The position numbers and the translations under genes were made by a program. This document shows, in pieces, positions 15,869 through 24,708 of a stretch of 64,000 nucleotides of DNA. Position 1 is the stretch's first letter. Each line of letters starts with the position of its first letter. The DNA is taken from contig NZ_CANLTC010000019.1 of assembly GCF_947493865.1 (NCBI RefSeq), positions 1 through 64,000 of the forward strand, given 5' to 3'. Under the pieces are notes generated by a model that was not told the DNA's origin, searched no databases, and was given only the letters and a program-made list of their open reading frames with translations. This DNA comes from an uncultured Halomonas sp. Its GTDB lineage: Bacteria; Pseudomonadota; Gammaproteobacteria; Pseudomonadales; Halomonadaceae.

Positions 15869-17368
15869 ATGGAAGCTCTTTTTTCATTCATCGAGCCGCT
15901 GCGCGATGGTATCTATGCGGTCATCAATCCGGTCAGCGACTTCATCTGGAGTTATATCCTGGTGTATCTGCTGCTGGGGACTGGGCTTTTCTTCACCGTC
16001 ATGACCCGCGGCATGCAGTTCCGAATGTTTGTTCACATGGCCAAGGTAACCTTTACCTCTGGAGGCTCTGGTGAGGGAGTGAGTGCCTTTCAGGCCTTTG
16101 CTACATCGCTGGCAGCACGCCTTGGCACTGGGAACCTGGCCGGGGTGGCCCTTGCCCTATGGGTGGGTGGACCCGGGGCGATTTTCTGGATGTGGATCAC
16201 CGCGTTGTTGGGCTTTGCCACCGCGTTCATCGAATCGGCGCTGGCTCAGCTTTACAAGCACACCAACGAGGACGGCGTGTTTCGTGGCGGTCCGGCCTAT
16301 TACATCGAACGTGGCCTGGGCTGGCGATGGCTTGGTGCGCTGTTCGCGGTCTTTCTGATCATTGCCTATGGATTGGCCTTCAATGCGGCTCAGTCCAATA
16401 CTATCGCTCAGGCCATGAACGGTGCCTTTGGAATACCCAACTGGATTACCGGATTGGTATTGGTTGTGCTGGTAGCGATCGTCATCTTCGGTGGCCTGAA
16501 ATCCGTGGCGCGCACTGCCGAGAAGATCGTGCCGGCCATGGCGATCGCCTATCTGCTGGTGGCGTTGTGGATTCTGATAACCAATATTACCGCAGTGCCG
16601 GACATGCTGGCGCTAATCGTCAAGAGCGCTTTCGGTTATGGCCCGGCGGTGGGTGGTGCGGTGGGCTATTCGATCAAGGTGGCGATGGAGAACGGCATCA
16701 AGCGCGGCTTGTTCTCCAATGAGGCTGGCATGGGCTCGGCACCCAATGCCGCCGCCCAGGCCAACGTCAAGCATCCTGCCGCTCAAGGCCTGGTACAGTC
16801 TTTTGGCGTGTTCGTGGATACGCTCTTGATCTGTAGCTGCACCGCAGTGGTGATCCTGATGTCCGGGGTCTACGACACCTTGCTCAGCAGCTCCCCGGGT
16901 GCCTCCATCGAGGGCATCAAGCTGACCCAGGATGCCATGGTCGATCATCTCGGCGGTTTCGGTGAAATTTTCATTGCCATCATCATCCTGTTCTTTGCCT
17001 ATACGTCGGTATTGGCTAATTACTCCTTCTCCGCGGTCAATATCGAATACCTGTTCCGTGGCCAGGCCAAGAAGGCGGATCACACCCTGCGCTGGGTGGT
17101 GCTGGCCATGGTAATGATCGGCTCCGTGGCGCAGTTGACCTTCGTATGGAACTTTGCCGATCTTTCCATGGGATTAATGGCCACTACCAACCTGATCGCC
17201 ATCCTGCTGCTGTCACCGACCGGTCTGCGGCTTCTCCAGGATTATGAGCGCCAGCGTCGGGAAGGAAACGACGAGCCGGTCTTCAATCCCAGGGTGATGA
17301 AGCAACCCGAACTGGTCGACTCGGACGTCTGGCCGCCGAAGCAGAAAGGTGCCGATAGCAAGGTTTGA
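15869..17368 (+). CDS. Sodium:alanine symporter family (AGCS) transporter
   Basis: A 499-residue membrane protein with about ten or eleven helices. AGCS signatures are FQAFATSLAARLGTGNLAGVA, the long segment GFATAFIESALAQLYK, RGGPAYYIERGLG and GLFSNEAGMGSAPNAAA. It imports alanine or glycine with Na+, which suits a salt-adapted organism. The start at 15869 is set by AGGAGA 8 nt upstream and by the family N-terminus. The frame open before it (from 15710) has no family sequence. A hairpin follows the stop. Confidence 0.93.
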   Translation: MEALFSFIEPLRDGIYAVINPVSDFIWSYILVYLLLGTGLFFTVMTRGMQFRMFVHMAKVTFTSGGSGEGVSAFQAFATSLAARLGTGNLAGVALALWVGGPGAIFWMWITALLGFATAFIESALAQLYKHTNEDGVFRGGPAYYIERGLGWRWLGALFAVFLIIAYGLAFNAAQSNTIAQAMNGAFGIPNWITGLVLVVLVAIVIFGGLKSVARTAEKIVPAMAIAYLLVALWILITNITAVPDMLALIVKSAFGYGPAVGGAVGYSIKVAMENGIKRGLFSNEAGMGSAPNAAAQANVKHPAAQGLVQSFGVFVDTLLICSCTAVVILMSGVYDTLLSSSPGASIEGIKLTQDAMVDHLGGFGEIFIAIIILFFAYTSVLANYSFSAVNIEYLFRGQAKKADHTLRWVVLAMVMIGSVAQLTFVWNFADLSMGLMATTNLIAILLLSPTGLRLLQDYERQRREGNDEPVFNPRVMKQPELVDSDVWPPKQKGADSKV

Positions 17369-17378
17369 CGCTACACTA

Positions 17379-17400
17379 ACGCCCGCAATTCAGCGGGCGT
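17379..17400 (+). terminator. Probable terminator after the AGCS gene
   Basis: A perfect 8-bp stem ACGCCCGC/GCGGGCGT with loop AATTCA, followed by GTCTGTTG, a weak T-rich tail. It separates the symporter from thiS 45 bp further on and may be leaky. Confidence 0.5.
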
Positions 17401-17444
17401 GTCTGTTGCAAATTCATCCATCTGCAGTCTGTGCGGAGGTCGTC

Positions 17445-17645
17445 ATGCAGATTCAGCTCAACGGTGAGCCTCAAGCGTTCGAAGGTGGGTCCACGGTCAG
17501 CGAGTTGATCGAGTCACTCGGTCTTGCGGGGCGACGCATTGCCGTCGAAGTCAATGAGGAGATCGTGCCGCGTAGTCAGCATGCCGCGCTCTGCTTGAGC
17601 GACGGCGATCGTGTTGAAATCGTTCATGCCATCGGCGGCGGTTGA
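17445..17645 (+). CDS. thiS: Sulfur-carrier protein ThiS
   Basis: A 66-residue ubiquitin-like protein beginning MQIQLNGEP and ending in the required C-terminal Gly-Gly (AIGGG). The C-terminus is adenylated and thiocarboxylated and delivers sulfur to ThiG for the thiazole ring of thiamine. The start at 17445 follows CGGAGG; a longer frame upstream lacks family sequence. It lies 25 bp before thiG in one operon. Confidence 0.93.
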   Translation: MQIQLNGEPQAFEGGSTVSELIESLGLAGRRIAVEVNEEIVPRSQHAALCLSDGDRVEIVHAIGGG

Positions 17646-17670
17646 GCGTCGTCATATCACGGGAGGCATC

Positions 17671-18468
17671 ATGTCCGTTCAAACAATCGATCAGCCTTGG
17701 TATGTCGCCGGGCGCAAGTTCACCTCGCGTTTGCTGGTGGGGACCGGGCGTTACAAGGATTACGACGAGGCCAAGGCCGCCATTGCCGCCAGCGGCACCG
17801 AGGTAGTGACCTTCGCGGTGCGTCGTACCAATCTAGGCCAGGATGCGAATGAGCCTAGCCTGCTCGAAGCCATCCCGCCTGAGCGTTATACGCTGCTGCC
17901 CAATACCGCCGGCTGTTACAACGCGCGGGAGGCGGTGCGCACCTGTAAACTGGCTCGGGAACTGCTCGACGGCCACAATCTGGTCAAGCTCGAGGTGCTG
18001 GCCGAGGACAGCACGCTCTACCCCAACGTGGTCGAGACCCTCAAGGCCGCCGAGGAACTGATTCGCGATGGCTTCGATGTCATGGCCTATACCAGCGACG
18101 ATCCGATCGTGGCCAAGGAGCTCGAGAAGATCGGCTGCTGCGCGGTCATGCCGTTGGGCTCGTTGATCGGTTCCGGCAATGGTCTGCTCAACCCGCACAC
18201 CCTGGCCATCATTCTCGAAAATGCCGAGGTGCCGATTCTGGTGGATGCGGGTATCGGTACCGCCTCGGATGCGGCCCTGGCCATGGAGATGGGCTGCTCC
18301 GGCGTGCTCATGAACTCGGCAATCGCCCATTCCCGCCAGCCGATCGTCATGGCCGGGGCCATGAAGAAAGCCATCGAGGCGGGGCGCGAGGCGTTTCTCG
18401 CCGGTCGCATGCCGCGCCGGCAGCACGCCGAGGCGTCATCCCCCATGGCCGGACGAATCAATGCTTGA
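17671..18468 (+). CDS. thiG: Thiazole synthase
   Basis: A 265-residue TIM-barrel enzyme that builds the thiazole phosphate from deoxyxylulose-5-phosphate, dehydroglycine and ThiS thiocarboxylate. Signatures are [22 protein letters not shown] [35 protein letters not shown], and [12 protein letters not shown] with [15 protein letters not shown]. The start at 17671 has GGGAGG upstream. The adjacent thiS supplies its sulfur carrier; trmB follows directly. Confidence 0.95.
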   Translation: MSVQTIDQPWYVAGRKFTSRLLVGTGRYKDYDEAKAAIAASGTEVVTFAVRRTNLGQDANEPSLLEAIPPERYTLLPNTAGCYNAREAVRTCKLARELLDGHNLVKLEVLAEDSTLYPNVVETLKAAEELIRDGFDVMAYTSDDPIVAKELEKIGCCAVMPLGSLIGSGNGLLNPHTLAIILENAEVPILVDAGIGTASDAALAMEMGCSGVLMNSAIAHSRQPIVMAGAMKKAIEAGREAFLAGRMPRRQHAEASSPMAGRINA

Positions 18469-18484
18469 AACGGAAGATCGCCGC

Positions 18485-19210
18485 ATGAGTGAAGAGGCGC
18501 AAGCAGCCGACGACTCGAACCCGCGACCCAAGCGAGGCGTAAAAAGCTATGTGCTGCGCGCCGGACGCATGACCGTCGCCCAGACCCGAGGCCTGGAAGA
18601 GATCTGGCCGCGCTGGGGGCTAAGCGTCGAAGACGGGCTGCAGGATCTGGATCGCCTGTTCGGCCGTTCGGCGCATCGGCGCATAGTAGAGATCGGCTTC
18701 GGCATGGGGGGCTCATTAATCGAACAGGCCGAAGCGCATCCCGAGACGGATTTCATCGGCATCGAGGTGCATGCACCCGGCGTCGGCAAATTGCTCGACG
18801 AAGCCGACAAGCGCGGTTTGACCAACCTGCGGGTCTACCGCGACGATGCCTTGGAAGTGTTGTCCCGCTGCCTCCCGGAAGCCAGCCTCGATGCGGTACA
18901 GCTGTTCTTTCCCGATCCCTGGCCGAAGAAGAAGCATCACAAGCGGCGCATCGTTCAGCCGGCCTTCGTCGAACTGGTACGCACGCGATTGAAACCCGGC
19001 GGTGTGCTGCACATGGCAACGGACTGGGAAGCCTACGCCGAATCCATGGCGGAGGTGATGGAAAGCGCCCCGGGCTATCGCAACACCGCCGAGGCGCAGA
19101 CGTCACCTTATGTGTCGCGGCCCGAATTTCGGCCATTGACCAAGTTCGAGGCCCGCGGCGAGCGGCTTGGCCACGGGGTATGGGATTTGATCTTCGCCCG
19201 GGCGACGTAA
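18485..19210 (+). CDS. trmB: tRNA (guanine-N7-)-methyltransferase
   Basis: A class I SAM methyltransferase of about 241 residues that modifies G46 of tRNA. Motifs are [11 protein letters not shown] (SAM-binding loop), [28 protein letters not shown] (family signature) and [10 protein letters not shown]. An in-frame ATG at 18461, overlapping the end of thiG, would add eight residues; 18485 has GGAAG further upstream and is a mild preference. Its last 103 bp overlap the 3' end of the convergent transporter gene. Confidence 0.93.
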   Translation: MSEEAQAADDSNPRPKRGVKSYVLRAGRMTVAQTRGLEEIWPRWGLSVEDGLQDLDRLFGRSAHRRIVEIGFGMGGSLIEQAEAHPETDFIGIEVHAPGVGKLLDEADKRGLTNLRVYRDDALEVLSRCLPEASLDAVQLFFPDPWPKKKHHKRRIVQPAFVELVRTRLKPGGVLHMATDWEAYAESMAEVMESAPGYRNTAEAQTSPYVSRPEFRPLTKFEARGERLGHGVWDLIFARAT

Positions 19211-20217
19211 GCTTCGGGCGCTGCTGCTTCGCGCCGAGGCGCGCGGATGTTGGCACCGCTGCGGTTGTGCGGGCGAGTGCGCAGCGTCTGCAGCACCCCT
19301 AGCGCCACCACTGCCATGCCCACAACCCCCAGCAGGCCGGGCAGCTCGCCGAACATCAGCGCCGCCCAGCCCATGGTCACCGCTGGCGTCAGGTAGATCA
19401 GCGTCGAAAGCCGGGTCACCCCGAAGTGCGAAAGTCCCTTCACGAAAAAGCCATAGCCGCCGAAGGTCGCCAGCACTACCAGAAAGGCGATGATCAAGGC
19501 ATTACCCAGGGTTGGGGCCGGCGGCGCCAGGTCGCCGCCCTCGAGCAGCCCGGCGGCGATAAAGAACATAATGGTGGTAGTGGCTAGTTGCACGGTCAGT
19601 CGCGCCGGCAGGGAGAGGCTGCGCTCGCCGGGCCGGGGCGTCATCAAGCTGCCCAGGGTCACCGCACCCACCGCCAACACCGGCAGTAGATAGGCCCAGG
19701 GCGTTGCGCCGCCCATGCCCTGGGCATCGTCCAGTACGCAAAGACCGGCGCCCAGGGTCGCCACCAGCATGCCCAACCACTGGGCGCGGGAGCTCATCTC
19801 GCGCAGCCACAGGGCGGCCAGTGCCGCCGCGAAAAGAGGCTGTAGGGCGCCGATCAGCGCCGACACCCCGGCGCTCACACCCTGCTGAATGCCCAGCAAC
19901 ATGGCCAGCAGATAGAACCCCATGGTCAGACTGCCGCTCGTGGCTTCCCGCGTCAGGGCGCGCCAGCCGACGGTTTCGCCGCCATGGCGCAGGGTGCTGA
20001 ACAGCCACCACAGTCCTGCCAGCGCCGTGGCCAGGGCGAAACGCCAGGCATAGAGTGTCACCGGCGGCGTGTCCACCGCTACCGCCAGCCGGCTACCCAC
20101 GAAGCCACTGCTCCAGCACAGCACGAACCCCGTGGCCACGACGACACTGGTCAATGGCCACTTGATGGACGGTGTCGGCAACGCGAGATGCTGCTCGCGC
20201 CGATAAGTGTCTGACAT
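19108..20217 (-). CDS. EamA/DMT-superfamily transporter
   Basis: A 369-residue protein with ten predicted helices in two EamA repeats (first around [15 protein letters not shown], second around [18 protein letters not shown] and [15 protein letters not shown]). Such proteins export amino acids or other metabolites. The start has GGGAGG 7 nt upstream. The last 50 or so residues (after [13 protein letters not shown]) are basic, unlike the family, and are encoded on the antisense of trmB, so they look like a read-through extension after a lost stop. A LysR regulator is transcribed divergently and probably controls it. Confidence 0.87.
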   Translation of the reverse strand: MSDTYRREQHLALPTPSIKWPLTSVVVATGFVLCWSSGFVGSRLAVAVDTPPVTLYAWRFALATALAGLWWLFSTLRHGGETVGWRALTREATSGSLTMGFYLLAMLLGIQQGVSAGVSALIGALQPLFAAALAALWLREMSSRAQWLGMLVATLGAGLCVLDDAQGMGGATPWAYLLPVLAVGAVTLGSLMTPRPGERSLSLPARLTVQLATTTIMFFIAAGLLEGGDLAPPAPTLGNALIIAFLVVLATFGGYGFFVKGLSHFGVTRLSTLIYLTPAVTMGWAALMFGELPGLLGVVGMAVVALGVLQTLRTRPHNRSGANIRAPRREAAAPEAYVARAKIKSHTPWPSRSPRASNLVNGRNSGRDT

Positions 20218-20261
20218 GAACAGCCTCCCTCGCTGATGAATGGTAGCGAGGCAAGTCTGAA

Positions 20262-20280
20262 CCTTATAAAGTATTCAAGG
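20262..20280. promoter_or_regulatory. Candidate LysR-type binding site
   Basis: CCTT-N11-AAGG, an interrupted palindrome of the T-N11-A type, sits in the 93-bp gap between the divergent eamA and lysR starts. It is 31 bp before lysR. The core is AT-rich and may overlap promoter elements. Confidence 0.4.
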
Positions 20281-20310
20281 AATCGAAATTTTTCATAGGG
20301 AGCCTTCAAT

Positions 20311-21267
20311 ATGCCTGAAGTCTCGTTGGGAACGCTGGATCTCGAGTCACTGCGCAGTTTCGTCATCGTCACCCAGCTGGGCACCCTGGCAGCGGCGGCA
20401 GAGCAGCGGCACCGCACCATCAGCGCCATCAGCATGCAGATCAAGCGTCTGGAAGAGCGTTTGGATACGCGGCTATTGATTCGGGGAGCGCGCGGGGTCA
20501 GTCCTACTCCCGCAGGCGAGGCACTGCTACGTGAGGCGCGTGAACTGCTGCGTCAGCACGATAACCTGCTGGCGCGTTTCACCGGACGTGGCTTGAGTGG
20601 CAAGGTGCGTTTCGGGTTGCCGGAAGACTACGCTCGCGAACTGGTGGGCCAGGTGCTGCCGGAGTTTCTGGCGACCCACCCGGATGTATTGCTCGAGGCC
20701 GTCACGGCGACCAGCGGCGAGCTTACCCATCTGCTCGAGCGAGGCGAGCTGGCTCTCGCGGTACTGCTCGATCGCCAGAATCGCCTGCGCGGGGGAGAGC
20801 CCATGTGGCGTACCGCCCCGGTGTGGGCCGCCGCCAAGGAGGCGCGAATCGATGGCGAACAGCCCTTGCCGTTGGCCCTGCACCCGGTGAACTGCCCCTA
20901 TCGCGCCCTGGGCCTCGAAGCGCTGGAAGCGATAGGGCGCTCCTGGTATGCGGTATTCACCTGCACCAGCATTCACGCCCTGGAGACGGCAGTAGAGGCG
21001 GGGCTTGCCATCGGGATTCTCGATCGTCAGCGCCTGACCCCGGCGATGCGGGTGCTGGACGAAAGCGACGGCCTGCCACCCTTGATCGGTGGCGAAGCCA
21101 AGCTCTATTTCGGACGCAATATCGCCAAGGACTCGCGGCCGGCGGTCGAGGCCTTGGCTGCGTTATTACGAGAACGCTTTCATCAGCGGGCCCCATGGCC
21201 CGGTGAGCGAGCCGACAACAGCGCCTTCGCCATTCGCGGGGGTGCCTCAGGGGATCGGCGCAATTGA
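20311..21267 (+). CDS. LysR-family transcriptional regulator
   Basis: A 318-residue regulator. The N-terminal winged helix-turn-helix covers residues 9-68 (LESLRSFVIVTQLGTLAAAAE, SAISMQIKRLEERL, LLIRGARGVSPTPAG), followed by a periplasmic-binding-like effector domain (GKVRFGLPEDYARELV...). Divergent orientation to the EamA transporter suggests that this transporter is its target. The inducer cannot be inferred. Confidence 0.9.
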   Translation: MPEVSLGTLDLESLRSFVIVTQLGTLAAAAEQRHRTISAISMQIKRLEERLDTRLLIRGARGVSPTPAGEALLREARELLRQHDNLLARFTGRGLSGKVRFGLPEDYARELVGQVLPEFLATHPDVLLEAVTATSGELTHLLERGELALAVLLDRQNRLRGGEPMWRTAPVWAAAKEARIDGEQPLPLALHPVNCPYRALGLEALEAIGRSWYAVFTCTSIHALETAVEAGLAIGILDRQRLTPAMRVLDESDGLPPLIGGEAKLYFGRNIAKDSRPAVEALAALLRERFHQRAPWPGERADNSAFAIRGGASGDRRN

Positions 21268-21297
21268 GGGCGGAATTGATAGCGGAATTCATGGCAT

Positions 21298-21328
21298 AAA
21301 AAAAACGGCGACTCTATTGGAGTCGCCG
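21298..21328 (-). terminator. Intrinsic terminator of the candidate sRNA
   Basis: On the minus strand CGGCGACTC-CAATA-GAGTCGCCG (21328-21306), a perfect 9-bp stem with a 5-nt loop, is followed by eight T (21305-21298). The T-tract exists only for leftward transcription, so it does not serve lysR. Confidence 0.88.
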
Positions 21329-21429
21329 CACAAGACCGTGACTAGCTTGATGAGGAGATAACCATGACAGGGAAATCAGATACTGGATCAGCCTTCTCTG
21401 CTATGGAAAGTGGCGTCTGGCGAACACCA
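21298..21429 (-). ncRNA. Candidate Fur-regulated small RNA (RyhB/PrrF-type role)
   Basis: The minus strand carries TTGACG-N17-TATCTT (21464-21436), a Fur box across the spacer and -10, a presumed start near 21429, and a strong intrinsic terminator ending at 21298. This gives a transcript of about 132 nt with no good ORF in the sense direction. An internal C-rich segment, UAUCUCCUCAUC (21360-21349), is complementary to Shine-Dalgarno sequences and could pair with target mRNAs. The arrangement is that of RyhB/PrrF-like sRNAs that repress iron-using proteins when iron is scarce; I see no clear sequence identity to RyhB or PrrF. Start site and function are inferred. Confidence 0.65.
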
Positions 21430-21435
21430 CACCGT

Positions 21436-21464
21436 CAAGATAATCATTCTCATTCAATGCGTCA
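21436..21464 (-). promoter_or_regulatory. Sigma-70 promoter with overlapping Fur box
   Basis: TTGACG (21464-21459), a 17-bp spacer and TATCTT (21441-21436). GAATGAGAATGATTATC (21454-21438) matches 14 of 17 positions of the Fur consensus core and covers the spacer and most of the -10, the classic placement for Fur repression. An AT-rich run (AAATAAAAAAGA) upstream of the -35 could be an UP element. Confidence 0.72.
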
Positions 21465-21498
21465 AGAGAAATGCGAATCTTTTTTATTTACGCTGGAA

Positions 21499-22413
21499 TT
21501 AACTTGCCAGGGTCAGCCATAGCGGAAGCGTGAGCATTGCCAGCAATGTCTGACCGGTGATCAAGGCAGCCATCAGTTCCGCATCGCCGCCGAGTTGTCG
21601 CGCCAGAATGTATGCCGAGGTAGCCGTAGGAAGGGCGGCGAACAACAGGGCAATATCGCGACTCACCGGATCGAGGCCGAGCGCTAGGGCGAGTATCAGT
21701 ACCAGAGCGGGCATCAGGATCAGTTTGGTCAGATTGGCGGTCCATACCCCCGCATCCAGGCGCATCAGTGCATGGGGGCGAAGCGCTACGCCCACGGTCA
21801 CCAGGCCTAGTGGCAAGGCGGCGCGACCCAGCAGGGAGACGGTCTTTTCGCTCCAGCCAGGAAGCCCGATGCCACTGACGTTGAGGGCGATACCCCCCAG
21901 GCAGGCCAGGATCAGTGGATTGCGCAGCAGCGCCGATAGACTCTTGGTGACACTTGAAGGCCCCAGAGTGCCGGCAGCGACGAAGCTCGCCACGCAAAGC
22001 ACATTGACCACTGGCACCATCAATGCCACTGCCACGGCAGCCGTGGTAGCGCCGGCGTTGCCGTGCAAGGCCGCCGCCCCGGCAACGCCGACATAGGTAT
22101 TGAAACGCACGGCTCCTTGGAAAACCGAGGTAAAGGCGGCGGCATCGAGCCTGAGCCGGGGCCCCAAGATCCATAAGAGGGCAGCGAAGACCGCCATACT
22201 GCCCAGCAGCGTCACTCCCAAGCGTGCCACCGGCACCTGGGAGACATCGGTCGTTGCCAGGGTGGCCAGCAACATGGCGGGGAAAAGCAGGAAGTAGATC
22301 AGACGCTCGAGATGTGGCCAGAAGGCCTCGCCGGGCCAGCGGCGCCAGCCAAGAAAGGCACCGAGCAGTATCAACAGGAAAAGCGGTCCAAGCGCCTCGT
22401 CGATGGCGCTCAT
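21499..22413 (-). CDS. AEC (auxin efflux carrier)-family transporter
   Basis: A 304-residue membrane protein with about ten helices in two halves, starting MSAIDEALGPLFLLILLGAFLG. It has the family features FNTYVGVAGAAALHG and LFAALPTATSAYILARQLGGD near the C-terminus. Family members move carboxylates such as malate; the substrate here is unknown. It ends 35 bp before the promoter of the candidate sRNA, in the same orientation, so read-through is possible. Confidence 0.87.
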   Translation of the reverse strand: MSAIDEALGPLFLLILLGAFLGWRRWPGEAFWPHLERLIYFLLFPAMLLATLATTDVSQVPVARLGVTLLGSMAVFAALLWILGPRLRLDAAAFTSVFQGAVRFNTYVGVAGAAALHGNAGATTAAVAVALMVPVVNVLCVASFVAAGTLGPSSVTKSLSALLRNPLILACLGGIALNVSGIGLPGWSEKTVSLLGRAALPLGLVTVGVALRPHALMRLDAGVWTANLTKLILMPALVLILALALGLDPVSRDIALLFAALPTATSAYILARQLGGDAELMAALITGQTLLAMLTLPLWLTLAS

Positions 22414-22521
22414 GGCAACTGCTCGAGATGTTTGCCCTGCGACATCGATGCATGCTCCTCAACGGAAAAAGGGCTGGTAAGCTCAGCGTTCATTCCAGGG
22501 CCCAGGTTTTTCATCATCTTC

Positions 22522-23019
22522 ATGCAACATCGAGCCGACGATCACACAGTTTTTCCACTGCTGCAGGTGTTGATGGCGATTACGCTGATCATTATCGCCG
22601 CTGCCTTGTGGTATGCGCTCAATGAGACACTGGGCGATGGCGGCAAGGATATCGCATGGTACCCTGGCGAAACATCCTGCGATCTTCATCGCGATGCCTG
22701 CCATGCACAATTAGGCGAACACGGCGATCTGCGTCTGGCCCTGGAGCGCGATATCGCCCCGCTCGAGCCTGTAATCATCGATGTACGACTACAGAATATC
22801 GATGCCGAGGGTGTCCTGGTGGCGTTTGAAGGGCGGGATATGGACATGGGACTCAATCGGTTCGTGCTCGAGGCGGTGGGCGACGGGCATTTTCGCGGGC
22901 TGGGGCAGTTCGGTGCCTGCAGCCTTGAGGTCATGCCCTGGCGCATCAAGGTGCTGGTCGAAAGCGGCCAAGGGCGAATGGGCAGCTGGTTCGATATCGA
23001 TATATCACGGAGGTCCTGA
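22522..23019 (+). CDS. Membrane-anchored periplasmic protein with a YtkA/FixH-like domain
   Basis: About 165 residues: a short cytosolic N-terminus, one transmembrane segment (LLQVLMAITLIIIAAALWYAL) and a periplasmic beta-sandwich-like domain. The pattern VAFEGRDMDMGLNRFVL with GDGHFRGLGQFGACSLEVMPWRIKV resembles YtkA/FixH (CcoH-like) domains, including the Met-x-Met and Cys that could bind copper. Its stop overlaps the ATG of the SCO gene by one base (TGATG), so the pair is translated together. The start (22522 or 22573) lacks a clear ribosome-binding site. The family call is tentative. Confidence 0.65.
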   Translation: MQHRADDHTVFPLLQVLMAITLIIIAAALWYALNETLGDGGKDIAWYPGETSCDLHRDACHAQLGEHGDLRLALERDIAPLEPVIIDVRLQNIDAEGVLVAFEGRDMDMGLNRFVLEAVGDGHFRGLGQFGACSLEVMPWRIKVLVESGQGRMGSWFDIDISRRS

Positions 23020-23627
23020 TGATCACCATGAATCGAGGCATGCGACTGGGAATGGCGCTGGGCGTCGTTGCCCTGATCGTGGTGGCGGTATTGGTCTGGT
23101 TACAACAGCAACAGCGTGAAGATGGCTATGAAGTCCCGCCCGGAGGACCGATTGTCCTGGCATCCACCCAGGGCGAATTCTCATTGAACGACCTTGCGGA
23201 CGACCAGGTGGCGGTGCTGTTTTTCGGCTACACCCAATGCCCGGATGTCTGTCCCTTGAGTCTGGCGGTCGTGCGCCAGACCCTGACGAAGCTCGATGAA
23301 AGCGAGCGAAAGCGGGTGGTGCCGATAATGATTTCCGTGGATCCTGAACGCGACGATATAGCGCGCCTCAGGGAATACGTGGGTTTTTTTGGTCCCCAGT
23401 TCATTGGCGCCACCGGCAGCCAGGAGCAGCTCGAGGACATTGCCGAGCGTTATGGTGTGTTCTGGCGCAAGGCGGATGCCGGGGACTCGGCACTGGGCTA
23501 TACCGTCGATCACAGTGCATCGCTGTTCATCGTCGATAACGAGGGCGACATACTCAAGCAGGTCGTCTACTCACCGGTACCCCAGGCACTGACCAGTGCC
23601 CTGGAACAGGTGTTCAGCAAAGGTTGA
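23019..23627 (+). CDS. SCO1/SenC-family copper chaperone or thiol redox protein
   Basis: A 202-residue protein anchored by one N-terminal helix, with a thioredoxin-like periplasmic domain. It has the CuA-assembly motif CPDVC (C74, C78) and the distal His165 (DHSASLF). SCO proteins deliver copper to the CuA site of cytochrome c oxidase or maintain its thiols. GGAGG precedes the start. No cox genes are in the window, so the oxidase served is elsewhere. It is coupled to the YtkA/FixH-like gene upstream. Confidence 0.92.
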   Translation: MITMNRGMRLGMALGVVALIVVAVLVWLQQQQREDGYEVPPGGPIVLASTQGEFSLNDLADDQVAVLFFGYTQCPDVCPLSLAVVRQTLTKLDESERKRVVPIMISVDPERDDIARLREYVGFFGPQFIGATGSQEQLEDIAERYGVFWRKADAGDSALGYTVDHSASLFIVDNEGDILKQVVYSPVPQALTSALEQVFSKG

Positions 23628-23658
23628 TGGCAAGGAGTTATCGAAGGCGCCCACCGAC

Positions 23659-24705
23659 TCAATTGGCGCTAGCGCCAGTGATATGTTCCACCATCGCCTT
23701 GAGCGCCTGGACCTGCTGGCCCTGACGGCTGTCGTAGGGCGCATCGAGTTGCCAGCTGCTCTCGTCATATCCCCACCAGTCCCAGCAGGCCTTGGGATTG
23801 GGCAGGCTGGGTCTAGCCTGAGGATAGAGCACGACGAGACGATTCTCCGCTGCCCATTCGTTGAGTCCGGAATGGCGTACGAAAGTCTCGCCGATCTGCT
23901 CGGCACTCATCGAACAACCATGTAACGCAACGGTCAAGGCACAAGGGGCGCCTTCCTCGCAGGTCTTGGGAACGAATACATAGCCTGTGTCGGCCAGTCC
24001 GCCATCGTAGAATGCCGTCTGGTCGAAGCGCATCAGCATGCCGCGACCATCCCCCTGGGGTGCTTGAACGCGCTCTTCGTAAAGCCATTTCAACGCCTGT
24101 CCGGCCCCATCGAAATCGCAGTTCAACAGATACGGGCTGCCGCCTTCGGTGCAGGACGCAGGGTCGATGGTTTGTGCAGCACTGACTGAAACAGGCCAGC
24201 CATGGCCTGCCTCCGTATCACTGACGCGCTTGAGCTGTGCGTCCGGGTCTGCAAGCCAGGTGCGATACTGATCCGCCAGCATCTCGACCAAGCGCGGGTC
24301 GACGACATCGTCCTGTTCACCGGACCACAGATAGACACGCTGTTTGGCCAGCGCATCCATTGGACCCACTTGATCGTCTTCCAGGTAGGCGTCATGGCGA
24401 TCTTGCAGCTCATCCAGCTCGGGTAAACCCAGGCGGGTGTTCATGCATTGCGTCAGCGCCCGGGCCAGCGCTCCCTGAGCGCAGCCCCAGGGGCCGGCGG
24501 CAAACACCGCCAATCCCGAGAACTGCGCCGGCCAGGCCACCGCAAGCTGGGTGGCCATGTAGCCGCCGGAGGAGACGCCCATCACGCTGATGGCCTCGGG
24601 CTCGATGTCGAACATCGATAGCGGCGAGGCTTCCCGCTCTGCGTCCTGGGCCAGCGCTGGCGTTGTTGCCAGTGCCAGCAGGGACACTGCCAGTGCTTTC
24701 CTCAA
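23659..24705 (-). CDS. Secreted PHB-depolymerase-like esterase
   Basis: A 348-residue protein with a signal peptide (MRKALAVSLLALATTPALA, cut before QDAE). The nucleophile motif is GVSSGGYMA (S45 region), with SGEQDDVVDPRLV for the acid and EAGHGWP for the His. A second domain carries LHGCSMSAEQIG and CWDWWGY, as in LpqC/PHB depolymerase-type proteins. It probably hydrolyses poly- or oligo-hydroxyalkanoates or other esters outside the cell. It starts 3 nt after the FKBP gene stop, so the two form an operon. Confidence 0.82.
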   Translation of the reverse strand: MRKALAVSLLALATTPALAQDAEREASPLSMFDIEPEAISVMGVSSGGYMATQLAVAWPAQFSGLAVFAAGPWGCAQGALARALTQCMNTRLGLPELDELQDRHDAYLEDDQVGPMDALAKQRVYLWSGEQDDVVDPRLVEMLADQYRTWLADPDAQLKRVSDTEAGHGWPVSVSAAQTIDPASCTEGGSPYLLNCDFDGAGQALKWLYEERVQAPQGDGRGMLMRFDQTAFYDGGLADTGYVFVPKTCEEGAPCALTVALHGCSMSAEQIGETFVRHSGLNEWAAENRLVVLYPQARPSLPNPKACWDWWGYDESSWQLDAPYDSRQGQQVQALKAMVEHITGASAN

Positions 24706-24708
24706 TGC

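Noticed and set aside
17369..17444. Possible TPP riboswitch before thiS.
   Set aside because: The space is only about 75 bp, is mostly filled by the terminator-like hairpin after the AGCS gene, and lacks the CUGAGA-type conserved core.
21364..21519. A plus-strand 51-codon ORF preceded by GAGGAG.
   Set aside because: Its ribosome-binding site is the complement of the C-rich segment of the minus-strand sRNA candidate, it contains the Fur box and the sRNA promoter, and its product resembles nothing known. The minus-strand promoter-to-terminator unit explains the region better.
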